This document shows positions 1 to 9,800 of a stretch of DNA of 61,083 nucleotides, one piece after another (within the stretch, counting starts at the first letter, position 1; each line of letters opens with the position of its first letter). The notes beneath the pieces were generated by a model. That model ran no database searches, was not told the DNA's origin, and worked only from the letters and a program-made list of their open reading frames with translations. This stretch comes from Erysipelotrichales bacterium (GTDB taxonomy: Bacteria; Bacillota_I; Bacilli_A; Acholeplasmatales; WRBM01): assembly GCA_009784525.1 (NCBI GenBank), contig WRBM01000009.1:1-61083 (forward strand), in the 5' to 3' direction. Position numbers and translations under genes: made by a program.

Positions 1-18
1 CTTCTAAGAATTATTCCT

Positions 19-120
19 TTATTTTTTGCCATCCTTTTTTTTCAAACTCTCGCAGTAATTCAGATAATCTGAGATTTTTCCGGTTTTGCAAAAGATTTCC
101 CAATAGTCTTTAGTTGTCAT
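19..120 (-). CDS. yqzL: YqzL family small protein
   Basis: This is a 33-residue ORF just downstream of era. It starts with ATG at 120 behind a GGGAG ribosome site and ends with TAA at 19-21. The protein contains the pattern W-x-x-F-x-x-T-G-x-I-x-x-Y-L (residues about 7-20), which I recognise from YqzL, a short conserved Bacillota protein normally coded between era and recO. Its place here, after era and at the window edge where recO would follow, supports the call. Its function is not known to me. The family match rests on one short motif plus position. Confidence 0.75.
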   Translation of the reverse strand: MTTKDYWEIFCKTGKISDYLNYCESLKKKDGKK

Positions 121-161
121 AAAGAATCACTCCCATTTAAATTTATGGGGGATTTTTTTTA

Positions 162-1058
162 TTATTCGTAAAAACCAAAGTTTTTCAAGTCTGCGATTGA
201 TTTTCTCCAATCCTTCTTTATTTTGACCCAAAGTTCCAAATGGAACTTGTTATCGAATATAGCATTTAAATCTTTACGGGCAGCCGTACCTATCTTTTTA
301 AGCATCGCTCCATGCTTGCCAATAATGATACCCTTTTGCGATTCCCGTTCGCCATAAATCTGAATTCTAGCTTGCATTTGTCCTGTTTCAGAATTTTTCT
401 TCAAATCTTCTGTCACAACAATAACTGAATAAGGAATTTCCTCTTTTGTATAAAGCATAATTTTCTCACGAACGACTTCCGCAATGATTGCCCGCTCTGG
501 CTGATCGGTTACTGTATCTTCTGGAAAGTAAGCTGGCCCTGGCTCCAAAACTTCGGTAATTTCCTTTAATAAATGTTCAATGTTTTTATCTTCACGAACG
601 CTAATTGGCACAACTGCCTGAAATTCCAGATGTTCTAAATACATCATAATAATCCGATCAATTGCACTTTTATCCGCCAATAAGTCGATTTTATTGATAC
701 CTAAAAAGATTTTACACTTGCAAGCTTTAAGTCTTTTAATTAATTCTAAATCTGTTTCATCTAAAAAGGGCTTAGCATCAACAAGATAAAGAATCGCATC
801 ATTATCCCTTAAGCCCTGATAGGCATTTTTCTGCATTGCTTCGCCTAATTTATTTTCAGGATTATGAATACCTGGTGTATCGATAAAAACTATTTGGTAA
901 TTATCGCCATGCAAAATACCACGGATTGTATTTCTTGTTGTTTGTGGCTTTGGACTGATAATCGCAATCTTTTGACCAACCAGTCGATTTAAAAGTGATG
1001 ATTTTCCAACATTCGGTCTTCCGACAATGGCAATGAAGCCTGATTTAAATTCACTCAT
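162..1058 (-). CDS. era: GTPase Era
   Basis: Era is an essential Ras-like GTPase that binds the 3' end of 16S rRNA and assists late 30S subunit assembly at the membrane. The 298-residue length is normal. The G1 loop GRPNVGKSS is at about residue 13, the G3 motif DTPG at 60-63 and NKID near 122. The C-terminal KH RNA-binding domain shows its GIIIGKHG loop. The start overlaps the end of cdd by 8 nt, so the two are translationally coupled in the yqfC-to-yqzL operon. Nothing is odd. Confidence 0.97.
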   Translation of the reverse strand: MSEFKSGFIAIVGRPNVGKSSLLNRLVGQKIAIISPKPQTTRNTIRGILHGDNYQIVFIDTPGIHNPENKLGEAMQKNAYQGLRDNDAILYLVDAKPFLDETDLELIKRLKACKCKIFLGINKIDLLADKSAIDRIIMMYLEHLEFQAVVPISVREDKNIEHLLKEITEVLEPGPAYFPEDTVTDQPERAIIAEVVREKIMLYTKEEIPYSVIVVTEDLKKNSETGQMQARIQIYGERESQKGIIIGKHGAMLKKIGTAARKDLNAIFDNKFHLELWVKIKKDWRKSIADLKNFGFYE

Positions 1059-1446
1059 TTTCTACCTCTTCAAACGGATACGGCATAAGTTCAGAAACAG
1101 TTACTTCTTTCATATTACCTTTTAGGTTTGCTAAAACAATTTTAGTTTCTTTAGTTAAAAGTTCACTCATAACTTGCCGGCAAGCACCACAAGGACTTAT
1201 TGGTGCTTTTGTATCGCCGAGAACAAGAAAACTTTCAATGTCTTTTTTTCTGACACCGTCCGCATAAGCAGAAAAAAGCGCTGTACGTTCAGCGCAGTTT
1301 GTTAAACCATAAGAAGCATTTTCGACATTTGCACCTTTATAAATTCTTCCGTCTTTAGTCTTTAATACTGCACCAACTTTAAATTTGGAATAAGGTGCAT
1401 AAGCATTTTCTCTGGCATTTTTTGCTTCCTTTAGTAATTTATCCAT
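1051..1446 (-). CDS. cdd: cytidine deaminase
   Basis: It deaminates cytidine and deoxycytidine to uridine and deoxyuridine in pyrimidine salvage. The protein has the zinc-site motifs of the homotetrameric family: CAER, with the zinc-ligand Cys and proton-shuttling Glu, and PCGACRQ with two more Cys. I start it at the ATG at 1446 (MDKLLKEAK), giving 131 residues, the usual length. A longer reading frame runs to 1497 but would overlap ybeY and add residues foreign to the family. The gene sits 4 bp after ybeY; the diacylglycerol kinase gene often found between them is absent. Confidence 0.95.
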   Translation of the reverse strand: MDKLLKEAKNARENAYAPYSKFKVGAVLKTKDGRIYKGANVENASYGLTNCAERTALFSAYADGVRKKDIESFLVLGDTKAPISPCGACRQVMSELLTKETKIVLANLKGNMKEVTVSELMPYPFEEVENE

Positions 1447-1450
1447 TTCT

Positions 1451-1852
1451 TTACCTGATGATTTTAGCTTCTTTAAGCATAAGCTCTTGCCTTGCAATCA
1501 TCTTTTCCTCTTCTTTTTTTGTTTCGTGATCATATCCTGTTAAATGTAAATAACCATGGACAGCCAAAAAGGCCATTTCCCGCAAATTTGAGTGTCCATA
1601 CTCAAGCGCTTGTCTAAAAGCCTGAAGAGGCGCAATAAAGCAGTCACCAAAATAGTCGTTAGTATTATCCGGAAAACTTAATACATCAGTTACTTTATCT
1701 TTGCCTCTATAAGTTTTGTTTAACTCCTTAATTGCTTCATCAGAAACAAAGATCACTGACATCTTACCTACTTCATTTTTAAGCACTTTTTCTATCGTTT
1801 CATAATAGTCCGCTAATAATAAATTAGTCTGATTAACAAAATTAATTTTCAT
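1451..1852 (-). CDS. ybeY: endoribonuclease YbeY
   Basis: YbeY is a metal-dependent single-strand endoribonuclease acting in 16S rRNA 3'-end maturation and ribosome quality control. This 133-residue protein carries the diagnostic zinc motif HGYLHLTGYDH near residue 100, with three His ligands, and the upstream TDVLSFP segment. It overlaps phoH by 11 nt, a common arrangement in Bacillota that suggests coupled translation. Confidence 0.96.
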   Translation of the reverse strand: MKINFVNQTNLLLADYYETIEKVLKNEVGKMSVIFVSDEAIKELNKTYRGKDKVTDVLSFPDNTNDYFGDCFIAPLQAFRQALEYGHSNLREMAFLAVHGYLHLTGYDHETKKEEEKMIARQELMLKEAKIIR

Positions 1853-2792
1853 AACGTTCTAAAATCTTTTGCACAAGCGGATGCCTGACAACGTCCATTT
1901 TCTGAAATTCAATCGTTTCAATTCCCTTAATGTCTTTTAAAATCCGAATCGCTTTTAAAAGCCCTGACTCTTCACCTTTTGGCAAATCAATTTGCGTTAT
2001 ATCACCAGTAACAATCATCTTTGAAGAAAATCCTAGGCGAGAAAGGAACATTAACATTTGTTTATTAGTAGTATTTTGCGCCTCATCTAAAATAATAGCT
2101 GCATTTTCTAAAGTTCTTCCTCGCATATAAGCTAATGGTGCAATTTCAATAATTCCTTTTGTAAGATAACTATCTACTGTTTCCGTTCCCAAAAACTCAT
2201 ATAAGGCATCATATAATGGTCTTAGATATGGATCAATTTTTTCTTTTAAGTCTCCTGGCAGATAACCAAGTGATTCTCCAGCTTCGACAGCCGGACGCGT
2301 TAAGATTATTTTTTTTACTTTAGCTTCCTTTAACAACTTTACTGCATATAAAACCGCAAGATAAGTTTTTCCCGTACCAGCTGCACCAACCGCAAACACA
2401 AGATCATTTTTTTCCAAAGCTTCCAGATAGTATTTTTGGGTTAACGTCTTATAGTATATTTTTTTACCAAATGGCGCCAGAAAAAGGATTTTATTCTTAT
2501 CATAGATTTGCTGGAATAGCGCAATTTTATCAGCTTCTTGAAGTTGTAAAAGATAAATAATATCTCTTTCCGTTATCGATATACCTTTAAAAGCAATCTC
2601 TAAAAGAATTGTTAAAACTTCTTCAATCTTTCGTTTAACTTCTTTGTTTTCACTGCTAATAACAATCTTTTCATTATCCGCAACGATTGTCACATTAAAA
2701 TGATTTTCCAACAAGCGTATATTATTATGTTTGACTCCAGCAATATTCATTAAATGGTCAACTTGTTTAATCTTGATAGTCAGCTCCTGCAA
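1842..2792 (-). CDS. phoH: PhoH-like ATPase
   Basis: This is a cytoplasmic P-loop ATPase of the PhoH family, thought to act in RNA metabolism next to YbeY. The 316-residue protein has Walker A GAAGTGKT at 136-143 and a Walker B with ILDEAQN near 235, after an N-terminal KH-like region. The start is uncertain. The frame opens with TTG at 2792, and an AAAGGA site lies inside the last codons of yqfD; the first ATG is 14 codons further in. I keep TTG because the N-terminal residues still fit the family. Confidence 0.95.
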   Translation of the reverse strand: MQELTIKIKQVDHLMNIAGVKHNNIRLLENHFNVTIVADNEKIVISSENKEVKRKIEEVLTILLEIAFKGISITERDIIYLLQLQEADKIALFQQIYDKNKILFLAPFGKKIYYKTLTQKYYLEALEKNDLVFAVGAAGTGKTYLAVLYAVKLLKEAKVKKIILTRPAVEAGESLGYLPGDLKEKIDPYLRPLYDALYEFLGTETVDSYLTKGIIEIAPLAYMRGRTLENAAIILDEAQNTTNKQMLMFLSRLGFSSKMIVTGDITQIDLPKGEESGLLKAIRILKDIKGIETIEFQKMDVVRHPLVQKILERYEN

Positions 2793-2795
2793 AAA

Positions 2796-3914
2796 TTAGT
2801 CACGTCCTTTAAATTCTCCGATATTTTCAATTGTACTGACAAGAAAATTGAAAGTAAACCCCTCATCATCTTCTACTACAGTCATGAACAGAATCTCCAA
2901 AAGCTTCTCTAAAGCATGCGTTTTCCGTAATATAAACTGGGCTTCAATTAATGATTCAGCAAATTCTCTAGCCTCTTCTTCTGTATATGTCAATATTATA
3001 TCACTTTTTTCATACTTTTCTACATTTTTCCATGAGAAAATATTGAAAATCCGGAACACTTCATTTTCAATTAATGTATAGTTTTCGAAGTGCTGATTAT
3101 TTCTGAAAGCAAAGTTAAGGCCAAATAAACTAAAGCTCCGGTAAAAACTAGTTTTCCCCGTCAGTTCGTTTTTAACAACATTTTTATCAACCCTGATTTC
3201 CACATATTCAAAAACCCGCGCCAGAACTAATCCTCTAGCCATCAATAAGTGCTCTGTTTCTTCATCATTAGTCTCAAAAGAACCGGAAATTAAAACATCG
3301 CCTGGTCTTACGATATCATTATAAGCAACTAATGGTGTACCATGAAAGGTCTGAATCATATGAATACTGCCCATTTTAGTAGCGACAATATCGCCAATCC
3401 TTTCATTTTCAATCGGCCTTTCCTTGCTTAACTCGTCTTTACTGACATTAACATGAATAATAAAGCCTCTTTTTTCGATTGAAATCCATTCATAGGCAAT
3501 ATGCCTTTGGCGAACCTCCCGATTTAAGTCATTGATTCTTTGGTCAGTTATAAAATTCAAGCCCAAAAAGGTTGTATAATTAGCGCTGATTTCTGCTTTT
3601 ATCTGATCATTAATTAAGAAATTTCCGTTAAAGATAATAGCACTAACATAAAAAAGGCTAACAAAAAAGCTAACCAAAAATAACCCTACCCCAGCAATAA
3701 AGCCTTTTTTAATAAAAATCAGCTTTTTAGCTTCATTAATATAATCCGTTAAAATCTCTATTTCACAGTTGTTATTTTTTAAATATTGATATGTTTTTTT
3801 ATCGGTATAAAAACAATAAAAATCACCATCAGTGGTGAGATTTCTTAAAACAATTTCTTCCTGATAAAGAAAAAAATCACGCTTGTGGATTTTCAGATGA
3901 TATAGCTTGAGCAA
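2796..3914 (-). CDS. yqfD: sporulation protein YqfD
   Basis: This 372-residue membrane protein is of the YqfD family, homologous to stage IV sporulation proteins made in the mother cell of Bacillus. It has one clear membrane helix (about residues 69-91) followed by a long extracytoplasmic domain. The start is TTG at 3914, placed by an excellent GAGGTAGG ribosome site 5-6 nt upstream and inside yqfC, so the two genes overlap by 38 nt. Identity rests on architecture plus the invariant yqfC-yqfD-phoH order. In non-sporulating relatives the role is unknown. Confidence 0.85.
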   Translation of the reverse strand: MLKLYHLKIHKRDFFLYQEEIVLRNLTTDGDFYCFYTDKKTYQYLKNNNCEIEILTDYINEAKKLIFIKKGFIAGVGLFLVSFFVSLFYVSAIIFNGNFLINDQIKAEISANYTTFLGLNFITDQRINDLNREVRQRHIAYEWISIEKRGFIIHVNVSKDELSKERPIENERIGDIVATKMGSIHMIQTFHGTPLVAYNDIVRPGDVLISGSFETNDEETEHLLMARGLVLARVFEYVEIRVDKNVVKNELTGKTSFYRSFSLFGLNFAFRNNQHFENYTLIENEVFRIFNIFSWKNVEKYEKSDIILTYTEEEAREFAESLIEAQFILRKTHALEKLLEILFMTVVEDDEGFTFNFLVSTIENIGEFKGRD

Positions 3915-4149
3915 AATTACCTACCTCGATTACTTTTATTTTTCCAGAGATGATTAAATCTTCTTTATTCAATTCTTTAACCGAAAAACCTTCACCAGTA
4001 AATCGATATTCAGTTGTCTGAATTTCAGTGTCTGTTAAGATATGGATTTTCTTAAAGTTATAGACAACTATCATATCTTCCCTTATTTCAAGTTTAACAT
4101 TGACTGGTTTTAATTTGTCAATCCAGCTTTTAAAGTTTTTCAGTTTCAA
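3877..4149 (-). CDS. yqfC: sporulation protein YqfC (YabP family)
   Basis: This is a 90-residue soluble protein matching the YabP/YqfC family in size and place, directly before yqfD. In Bacillus it is expressed under the mother-cell sigma factor. The start is TTG at 4149 with AAAGGGTG upstream. It is the first gene of the operon yqfC-yqfD-phoH-ybeY-cdd-era-yqzL. Similarity is modest and the order of the block carries much of the call. Confidence 0.8.
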   Translation of the reverse strand: MKLKNFKSWIDKLKPVNVKLEIREDMIVVYNFKKIHILTDTEIQTTEYRFTGEGFSVKELNKEDLIISGKIKVIEVGNFAQAISSENPQA

Positions 4150-4204
4150 AGTATCACCCTTTAAAAATATGCATTTTATAGGTAAATTATCTCACAACGA
4201 CCAT

Positions 4205-4244
4205 AAAAAAAATAAGGCAACTTCATTTTTACTGAAATTGCCTT
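4205..4244 (-). terminator. rho-independent terminator after the small membrane gene
   Basis: The inverted repeat AAGGCAA-x-TTCA / TGAA-x-TTGCCTT has a 7-base loop and, on the minus strand, is followed by a T-rich run. It ends the 4253-4489 gene and separates it from yqfC. Confidence 0.8.
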
Positions 4245-4252
4245 AAATAAAT

Positions 4253-4489
4253 TTAGTCTTCATCTCTTTCATTTTTTTTATTTAATATAGAAATTCGTGT
4301 TTCTAAAATAAAAGAAATAATTACCGCTACAATACCTAAAAGTCCCACGCCTGTTGGATAAAGATTGTTTAGATGATTATAGTTTCGGGTATTACTAGAA
4401 TTCAAAATGGTAATAATTAACCAAGCAATTGTGCCAACGGAAAATAAAGATATGCCAATAAAAAATAACGGTTTATGTAAAATTTTCAT
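4253..4489 (-). CDS. small two-helix membrane protein, unknown function
   Basis: This is a 78-residue protein with two predicted membrane helices (about residues 8-28 and 47-63) and a charged tail (KKNERDED). I recognise no family. It is a one-gene unit: its own terminator lies downstream and a divergent secreted-protein gene upstream. An AGGAGAG-type ribosome site precedes the ATG at 4489. It may be a membrane stress or immunity-type peptide, but nothing in the sequence decides this. Confidence 0.6.
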   Translation of the reverse strand: MKILHKPLFFIGISLFSVGTIAWLIITILNSSNTRNYNHLNNLYPTGVGLLGIVAVIISFILETRISILNKKNERDED

Positions 4490-4561
4490 TTTTCTCTCCT
4501 TTCTGCATTCTATTTATTTAAATTTTACCATGTTTAAAGGCTTTTTCTTTCCTTATTCTAA

Positions 4562-4621
4562 CGACAAATTTCGACAGGTAGTGTTGATTCTTTTAATTCG
4601 TTGTCGAAATTTGTCGGGCGC
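4562..4621 (+). promoter_or_regulatory. inverted repeat and 20-base motif upstream of the BIG2 secreted protein
   Basis: Positions 4562-4576 and 4602-4616 form a perfect 15-bp inverted repeat. The right arm continues as TGTCGAAATTTGTCGGGCGC (4602-4621). The same 20-mer with one change lies upstream of the subtilase gene in the same orientation to its gene. TGTCGAA matches the core of the Spo0A box; it occurs here once on each strand, and a further copy is at 4680-4686. The region could be an operator, a structured leader or both. The Spo0A link is inference. Confidence 0.5.
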
Positions 4622-4753
4622 TTTTCGTTGCTATTTGTTGTAATAAATGTTATTATGAAAGCGGTTACTTCTAGATTTATGTCGAAATTGGGGGTGAAGT
4701 TTTAATTGATAAAAAGTCTAGATAACACAAAAAAACATAAGGAGAGAAAATAT

Positions 4754-6700
4754 ATGCAATTATTTAAAAAGTCATTTTTTGTAGCGCTTATTTCATTAAT
4801 AACATTTATTTTAGTTCCTAGAAATGTCGATGCATTTTGGGATTATACATTCTTTAATATTAATGTTAATGATAATGTGCACTTAGTAAATGCTAATGAC
4901 CAAGGAAACCATATTTTTACTGAAACTACACTAACTGGTGGCTTTACAATAGTCTATGACGGTTCGAGTTTTGAAAGCTCTAGGGTCGCAACTCCTTTCC
5001 TAACTTTGGAAAGAATCTTGCCTGATGGTAGTTTTGAAACAATCTTTGATGGACAATTTATCCGAGATGGTGAAGTTACAGAAATGGTAATCAATAGCAC
5101 GGGTTTGTTTAGAATGATTGGTAATACATTTTTTTGGGGAGATCAGATTGAACCTGAAAGATGGATGAATGATTTTGTTACCTTTGAGATTCTGGAAGAA
5201 GCAATTTTTACAGGTTGGCGAGTAACATATGATAGAGTGGATTACTACTTCTACGATCAGGGAGTAAAGTCTGATGGAGAATGGGTAGAAGCGAACTTTT
5301 TTGGGAATAACTCATTTTTCGATGTAACATTTTTAGGTAACTCATCTGGCAATCAATCTGCCGAAATTTTACTAATGTCGGCCCATCAGCAACCAACAAC
5401 TGGTAATGGTGGCGTATCTTTAGTCCTAAATAGATTTTTTCAACTTGATGAAACTTTCAGAGTTAACTTCGTTGGAGAAATAGTTCACGGAACGATTTTA
5501 TTTACAATAACTCAGCGAACACGAATTGCATTAATGGTAGATCCGTCTATGCATGCGGTTGGAACAGAGGTAACCCTAAATGGTGGAGCTCGCTATAGTA
5601 CGCAGATGACAGTAGGTTTTACTAGAATTATTTATATTGGTTGGCACGGCTATGCTCAGTCTCGACACAATTTTACACTAACCTCTTCTGATGAAAATAT
5701 CGCTACCGTCAGTGAGCACGGATTAATTTTTGCTAGAGCTCCAGGAAGGGTAGACATATTGGCAATAAGGAATGACAATCTACAATTTGGAGTCGTAGCA
5801 ATAACAGTTTCAGAAGTTAGACCTGGACCAACAAGAAATCTTGCTTTGACAACAGATACAAGGCAAGATCCTTCTCACAATGGAACAGAAGTAACTTCTG
5901 GAGTTGGCCTTCCTAGAGAAACGACTATGAATGTTGGCTTAACTAGATCAATATCATTTGATGGTGTAGTACCTTCACCAATAATCCAGAATTATTTATG
6001 GACCACCAGTGACCCAAGAGTTGCAACAGTCAGCCAATTTGGTACAGTCACCGCACATAATCCTGGTATTGTTACAATTGACGTTGTATATCGTTATAAT
6101 ATGAATTTTCGAGGTTCAATTACTCTCCAAGTTCTTTCACCTTGGGTTTTAAGTACTAGTGTTTTAGGTACTATTTTCAGCACAAGGCTTGAGGCAGATA
6201 CTGATTTATTCGCTCTGCAGGCTGACGGCTTTTTCATTAGATATGAAGGATTTGACGGGGGTAGGCGCTTCAGTTTATTCTTTCAAACTTTACAATCCGA
6301 ACATACTCCACATATATTTGATGAATTTGTTAGACCTGGCGAAAGAATATATGTTCACGGTGTTGGTGGCTACTTAAATTTCAGAAGCGAAGATATCAAT
6401 GTGACTTTTGATTTACAGCGTTCAATCTGGGTAAGATTAACAACAAATGCTGAACTGGGGAAAAACGCTTTTGCCAGTAATCGGGGTAGAGAACTTTGGT
6501 TTGCTGTACACAATGATTATCCGCGTCACTTTGTTTCTGGAGTTCTACTTCAATGGACAGATTCAATAGACAGTCCACCTCTTCAATCTGGAATCAACAC
6601 TTTAACTATTAACATGCCATTTTCGCCAATAACTGGATATATGATATATGCAAGAGATATCAGATCTGGAGTAACTGAGCTTATCAGTCTACTTCATTAA
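4754..6700 (+). CDS. secreted protein with bacterial Ig-like (BIG2) domains
   Basis: This is a 648-residue exported protein. I start it at the ATG at 4754, 7 nt after GGAGAG; a longer frame from 4706 lacks a ribosome site. The signal peptide MQLFKKSFF...VDA (about 28 residues) has a basic N-end, a hydrophobic core and an A-x-A-like cut. Two BIG2 modules are visible in the middle, each with the S-S/T-D-x-x-I/V-A-T-V-S core and a G-x-V closing strand. No LPXTG motif, lipobox or C-terminal helix is seen, so it is probably released or bound non-covalently. One BIG2 module is clearly related to the module near the C-terminus of the convergent subtilase. Function is unknown; adhesion or matrix binding is an inference. 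Confidence 0.75.
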   Translation: MQLFKKSFFVALISLITFILVPRNVDAFWDYTFFNINVNDNVHLVNANDQGNHIFTETTLTGGFTIVYDGSSFESSRVATPFLTLERILPDGSFETIFDGQFIRDGEVTEMVINSTGLFRMIGNTFFWGDQIEPERWMNDFVTFEILEEAIFTGWRVTYDRVDYYFYDQGVKSDGEWVEANFFGNNSFFDVTFLGNSSGNQSAEILLMSAHQQPTTGNGGVSLVLNRFFQLDETFRVNFVGEIVHGTILFTITQRTRIALMVDPSMHAVGTEVTLNGGARYSTQMTVGFTRIIYIGWHGYAQSRHNFTLTSSDENIATVSEHGLIFARAPGRVDILAIRNDNLQFGVVAITVSEVRPGPTRNLALTTDTRQDPSHNGTEVTSGVGLPRETTMNVGLTRSISFDGVVPSPIIQNYLWTTSDPRVATVSQFGTVTAHNPGIVTIDVVYRYNMNFRGSITLQVLSPWVLSTSVLGTIFSTRLEADTDLFALQADGFFIRYEGFDGGRRFSLFFQTLQSEHTPHIFDEFVRPGERIYVHGVGGYLNFRSEDINVTFDLQRSIWVRLTTNAELGKNAFASNRGRELWFAVHNDYPRHFVSGVLLQWTDSIDSPPLQSGINTLTINMPFSPITGYMIYARDIRSGVTELISLLH

Positions 6701-6769
6701 ATTTAACTATATAATTTTATTTGCGAAATTTTCCAATACAAAAGAGCTGTAATCCAAACTAGTTCAAAT

Positions 6770-6811
6770 AAAAAATGCGAGACTCCATAACTGGAAATTC
6801 TCGCATTTTTT
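6770..6811. terminator. bidirectional terminator between convergent secreted-protein genes
   Basis: A perfect 13-bp stem, AAAAAATGCGAGA / TCTCGCATTTTTT, has a 16-base loop. The A and T ends give a U-run on either strand, so it can end both the BIG2 gene and the subtilase gene. Confidence 0.9.
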
Positions 6812-6848
6812 GGTATAATATAGGTTATATAATCTTTATTCCTTAGGA

Positions 6849-9800
6849 TTAAACAATTGTCACCGTAATAATAATTGTGACTCGCTGATTTAATTGGTAG
6901 TTTCCAATAATTGTAAAAGTTTGACCTACCGTAAGTGGTGCTGTTGACCAAACTGGTCCCCAAGGGCTTACTTCTATAAAAGGCGATGGCGAACTCCAAT
7001 CATAGAGCTGGATTAAATTTATCGGTACATTAACCGAATTAAGACTAATATTACCTCCGCTTCTACTCATCGTCATTGCATGATTGATGGTTATCGCTAC
7101 ATTACTATTTTCAGGCATAATTACTAAATCTCTATAAAAAACTCTTCCTGGATTTTGCCTGCAAATTGCTATAATCCTCACATTTGTAATACTGCTTACT
7201 GGCATAGCTAGAACCGTTCCATAATTAGTTATTTGTGCAACATTAGGATCACTTGAATGCCATGTAAAATTCTGACGCGATTCTTGGTTAGCTAAATAGA
7301 TTAATCTAGTAAATCCTTGTGTAATTGTATTGGCACCTGGAAGACCATTGTTTATGGTGACTTCAGAACCTCTTAAAGATGCCCATGAAGGATCCGTTAC
7401 TAACTGATGACTTCCTGTTTCTGTTATGATTCTAGAAACACTCATCATCACAAAATTATTTATTCCAGCGTTTAAGAATCCTAAATAATAAGTACCTGAA
7501 GTTAGTTTAAAGGTAAATGAACTGAATCCACTGATATTTTCTACCTCAAGAACAGTTATATTTGTTCCTGCTCTTTGCATAAGGACAAAGATTGCATTTG
7601 ATGATGATATACCACTATAAAATATTTCGACATTGATTACTGCGCCTGGACTTAAAACAATACCCACCAGTTGTTCATTTCTTCCACTTTCAGCTATCTG
7701 AAGAAAATCAGTTCTAAGAGCTGTGTTAAGAAAGTCTGGTTGGCTGTATTCCAAAAGACTTAATGTCAAAAAAAGTTGATTTACTTGGTTTACATTTAAA
7801 TCGATATCAATATAGAACCATCCTGATCTTGGCAAAAATGCTGTAATTACATTATGTCCCTCACGAGTTCTGGCTTGTCTAAGATTATCAGCAACAATAT
7901 TTCCTTGAGCATCTCTAATTATAATCCCATCATGTGGAAATTGCATTCCACCAGTAGCTGATAGCTGGAACTCAACGAATCTTGTTCCCCAGTTCTGAAA
8001 AGCAAATCTACCGCGCCCATCAATTAAATAAGGAAGAATGTTTCTTTCGTTGTTAGTCGCAAAAACATCTGTTATAGCAGCCGCAATCGATAAATCAACC
8101 CTACCTGTTCCATTAGTAATAATAAATTCTACTGCTATATAGTAGACTCCGACAAAATTCCTTGTCAGATTAACTGTTCTGCTTGCATTAGATGAAATCG
8201 ACTCTAGTAATTTGAAATTAGGACCAAACAAGGTAACTCGGATAGGAATTTCCCCTGTAATTGATAATCGATAAATTCCTTCAACCGCATTTATTCCAAA
8301 AAGGGCATTATCACCTACCGAAAGATTTGCATGATTAGAAGCAGTAAAACCACGTAACGGCTGTAGTTCCATTAAACCTACAAAGTCTGACGGTCTGATT
8401 ATATCAGAGTGTACGAGCCAATTGTGTGCATTTTTGTATGCCATTAATCTATGGTTTGGAACATAAATTCTCAAAAAAGGAGTGTTTGCAAAAGCATTTT
8501 GATTTATTAAATTTGGCGGAGTCTCCCTAGACATATGTATGCTATGAAGAAATTCCGAATCAGCAAACGCATTTGACCCGATTGAATTAACACTTGATGG
8601 AATTCGAATTTCTTTTAAGCCTGTTCTTTGAAAGGCATATCTGCCGATTGTTGTTAAACTATTTGGCAAATTAATATTTGTTAAACTAGGAGTATTTTGA
8701 AAAGCCGCGTCTGAGATTGAAGTAACATTTCCTTGAATGTTAACAGTTTCCAGATTTAATGATTCTCTAAATGCCCCTTGCGGAATAAATGTTATCTGAG
8801 GTGGAATATTGATGCTTCTCAAGCCTGTATTCCAAAAAGCTTCTGACCCAATTGATGTTAAACTATCAGGAAGAGTAAGGCTCTCTAAATTTCTTGCCGC
8901 AGCAAATGCTCGAAAGCCAATGTGTGTCAAGTTGAGCGGCAATGTTACATTTTGCAAATTAGGCGTATCCGCAAAAGCAAAATCACCAATACGTCTCACT
9001 TGACTTCCATATTGAAAAGAAACCCCTTGTAAGCCATTCTCCCAAAAAAAGGCAAAATCACCAATGGAAGTTACTATGCGCCCATTAATAACGTTTGGTA
9101 TTTCTATACTCCCTATTATATTTCTTGTAATTCCTAATATTTCAATCTCATTGTTTGGCAAATCTCTTGTAATCCAAATTCTGGCTGCACTAACAGCCGC
9201 GTAAGCATTAACTCTACCATTAGAAATACTCAGTCCATTTAATGCAGAAGGTCTATCTGCAGTCTCCATTATAATGTTTCTTAGCATGATTGGATTTAAA
9301 TTAGGAGTTACAGACAGCATTAATGCAGCTACGCCTGCAACGAATGGCGCCGCGGAAGAGGTGCCATTGTACCAAGCAAATCCATTGCCTCTGTTTGTTG
9401 TTCTAATGTTTTCAACGCTTGCAGTACCTTGATTCCCACCTGGGGCGAAAATACAAACTGTTGTTGCACCAAAGTTTGAAGATTGAGAAGAGTTCCACAC
9501 TGACCTTTGGTCGTGTCTGTTTGAAGCACCAACAGAGATAAGATTTGGCAATCGATACGAAGCAGGGAAAGCAGGATTGTTGCCATCGTTATTAGTTCCC
9601 TCATTCCCAGCAGAAGCAACAAACAATCCGTTAAAGGCTTGAATAGATGCCCTTAATGATACATCGTATGTATTCCAGTTTGAATACCACCCACCACTCA
9701 TATTAAGAATGTGTATTCCATTTGCCGCAGCGAACTGGATTGCTGTCAATGCCATGCTTGAATTTCCTGACCCAACATCATTCCAAATCCTTAATGATAC

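Noticed and set aside
1447-1497. N-terminal extension of cytidine deaminase
   Set aside because: It overlaps ybeY and adds residues not found in the family; ATG 1446 fits length and spacing.
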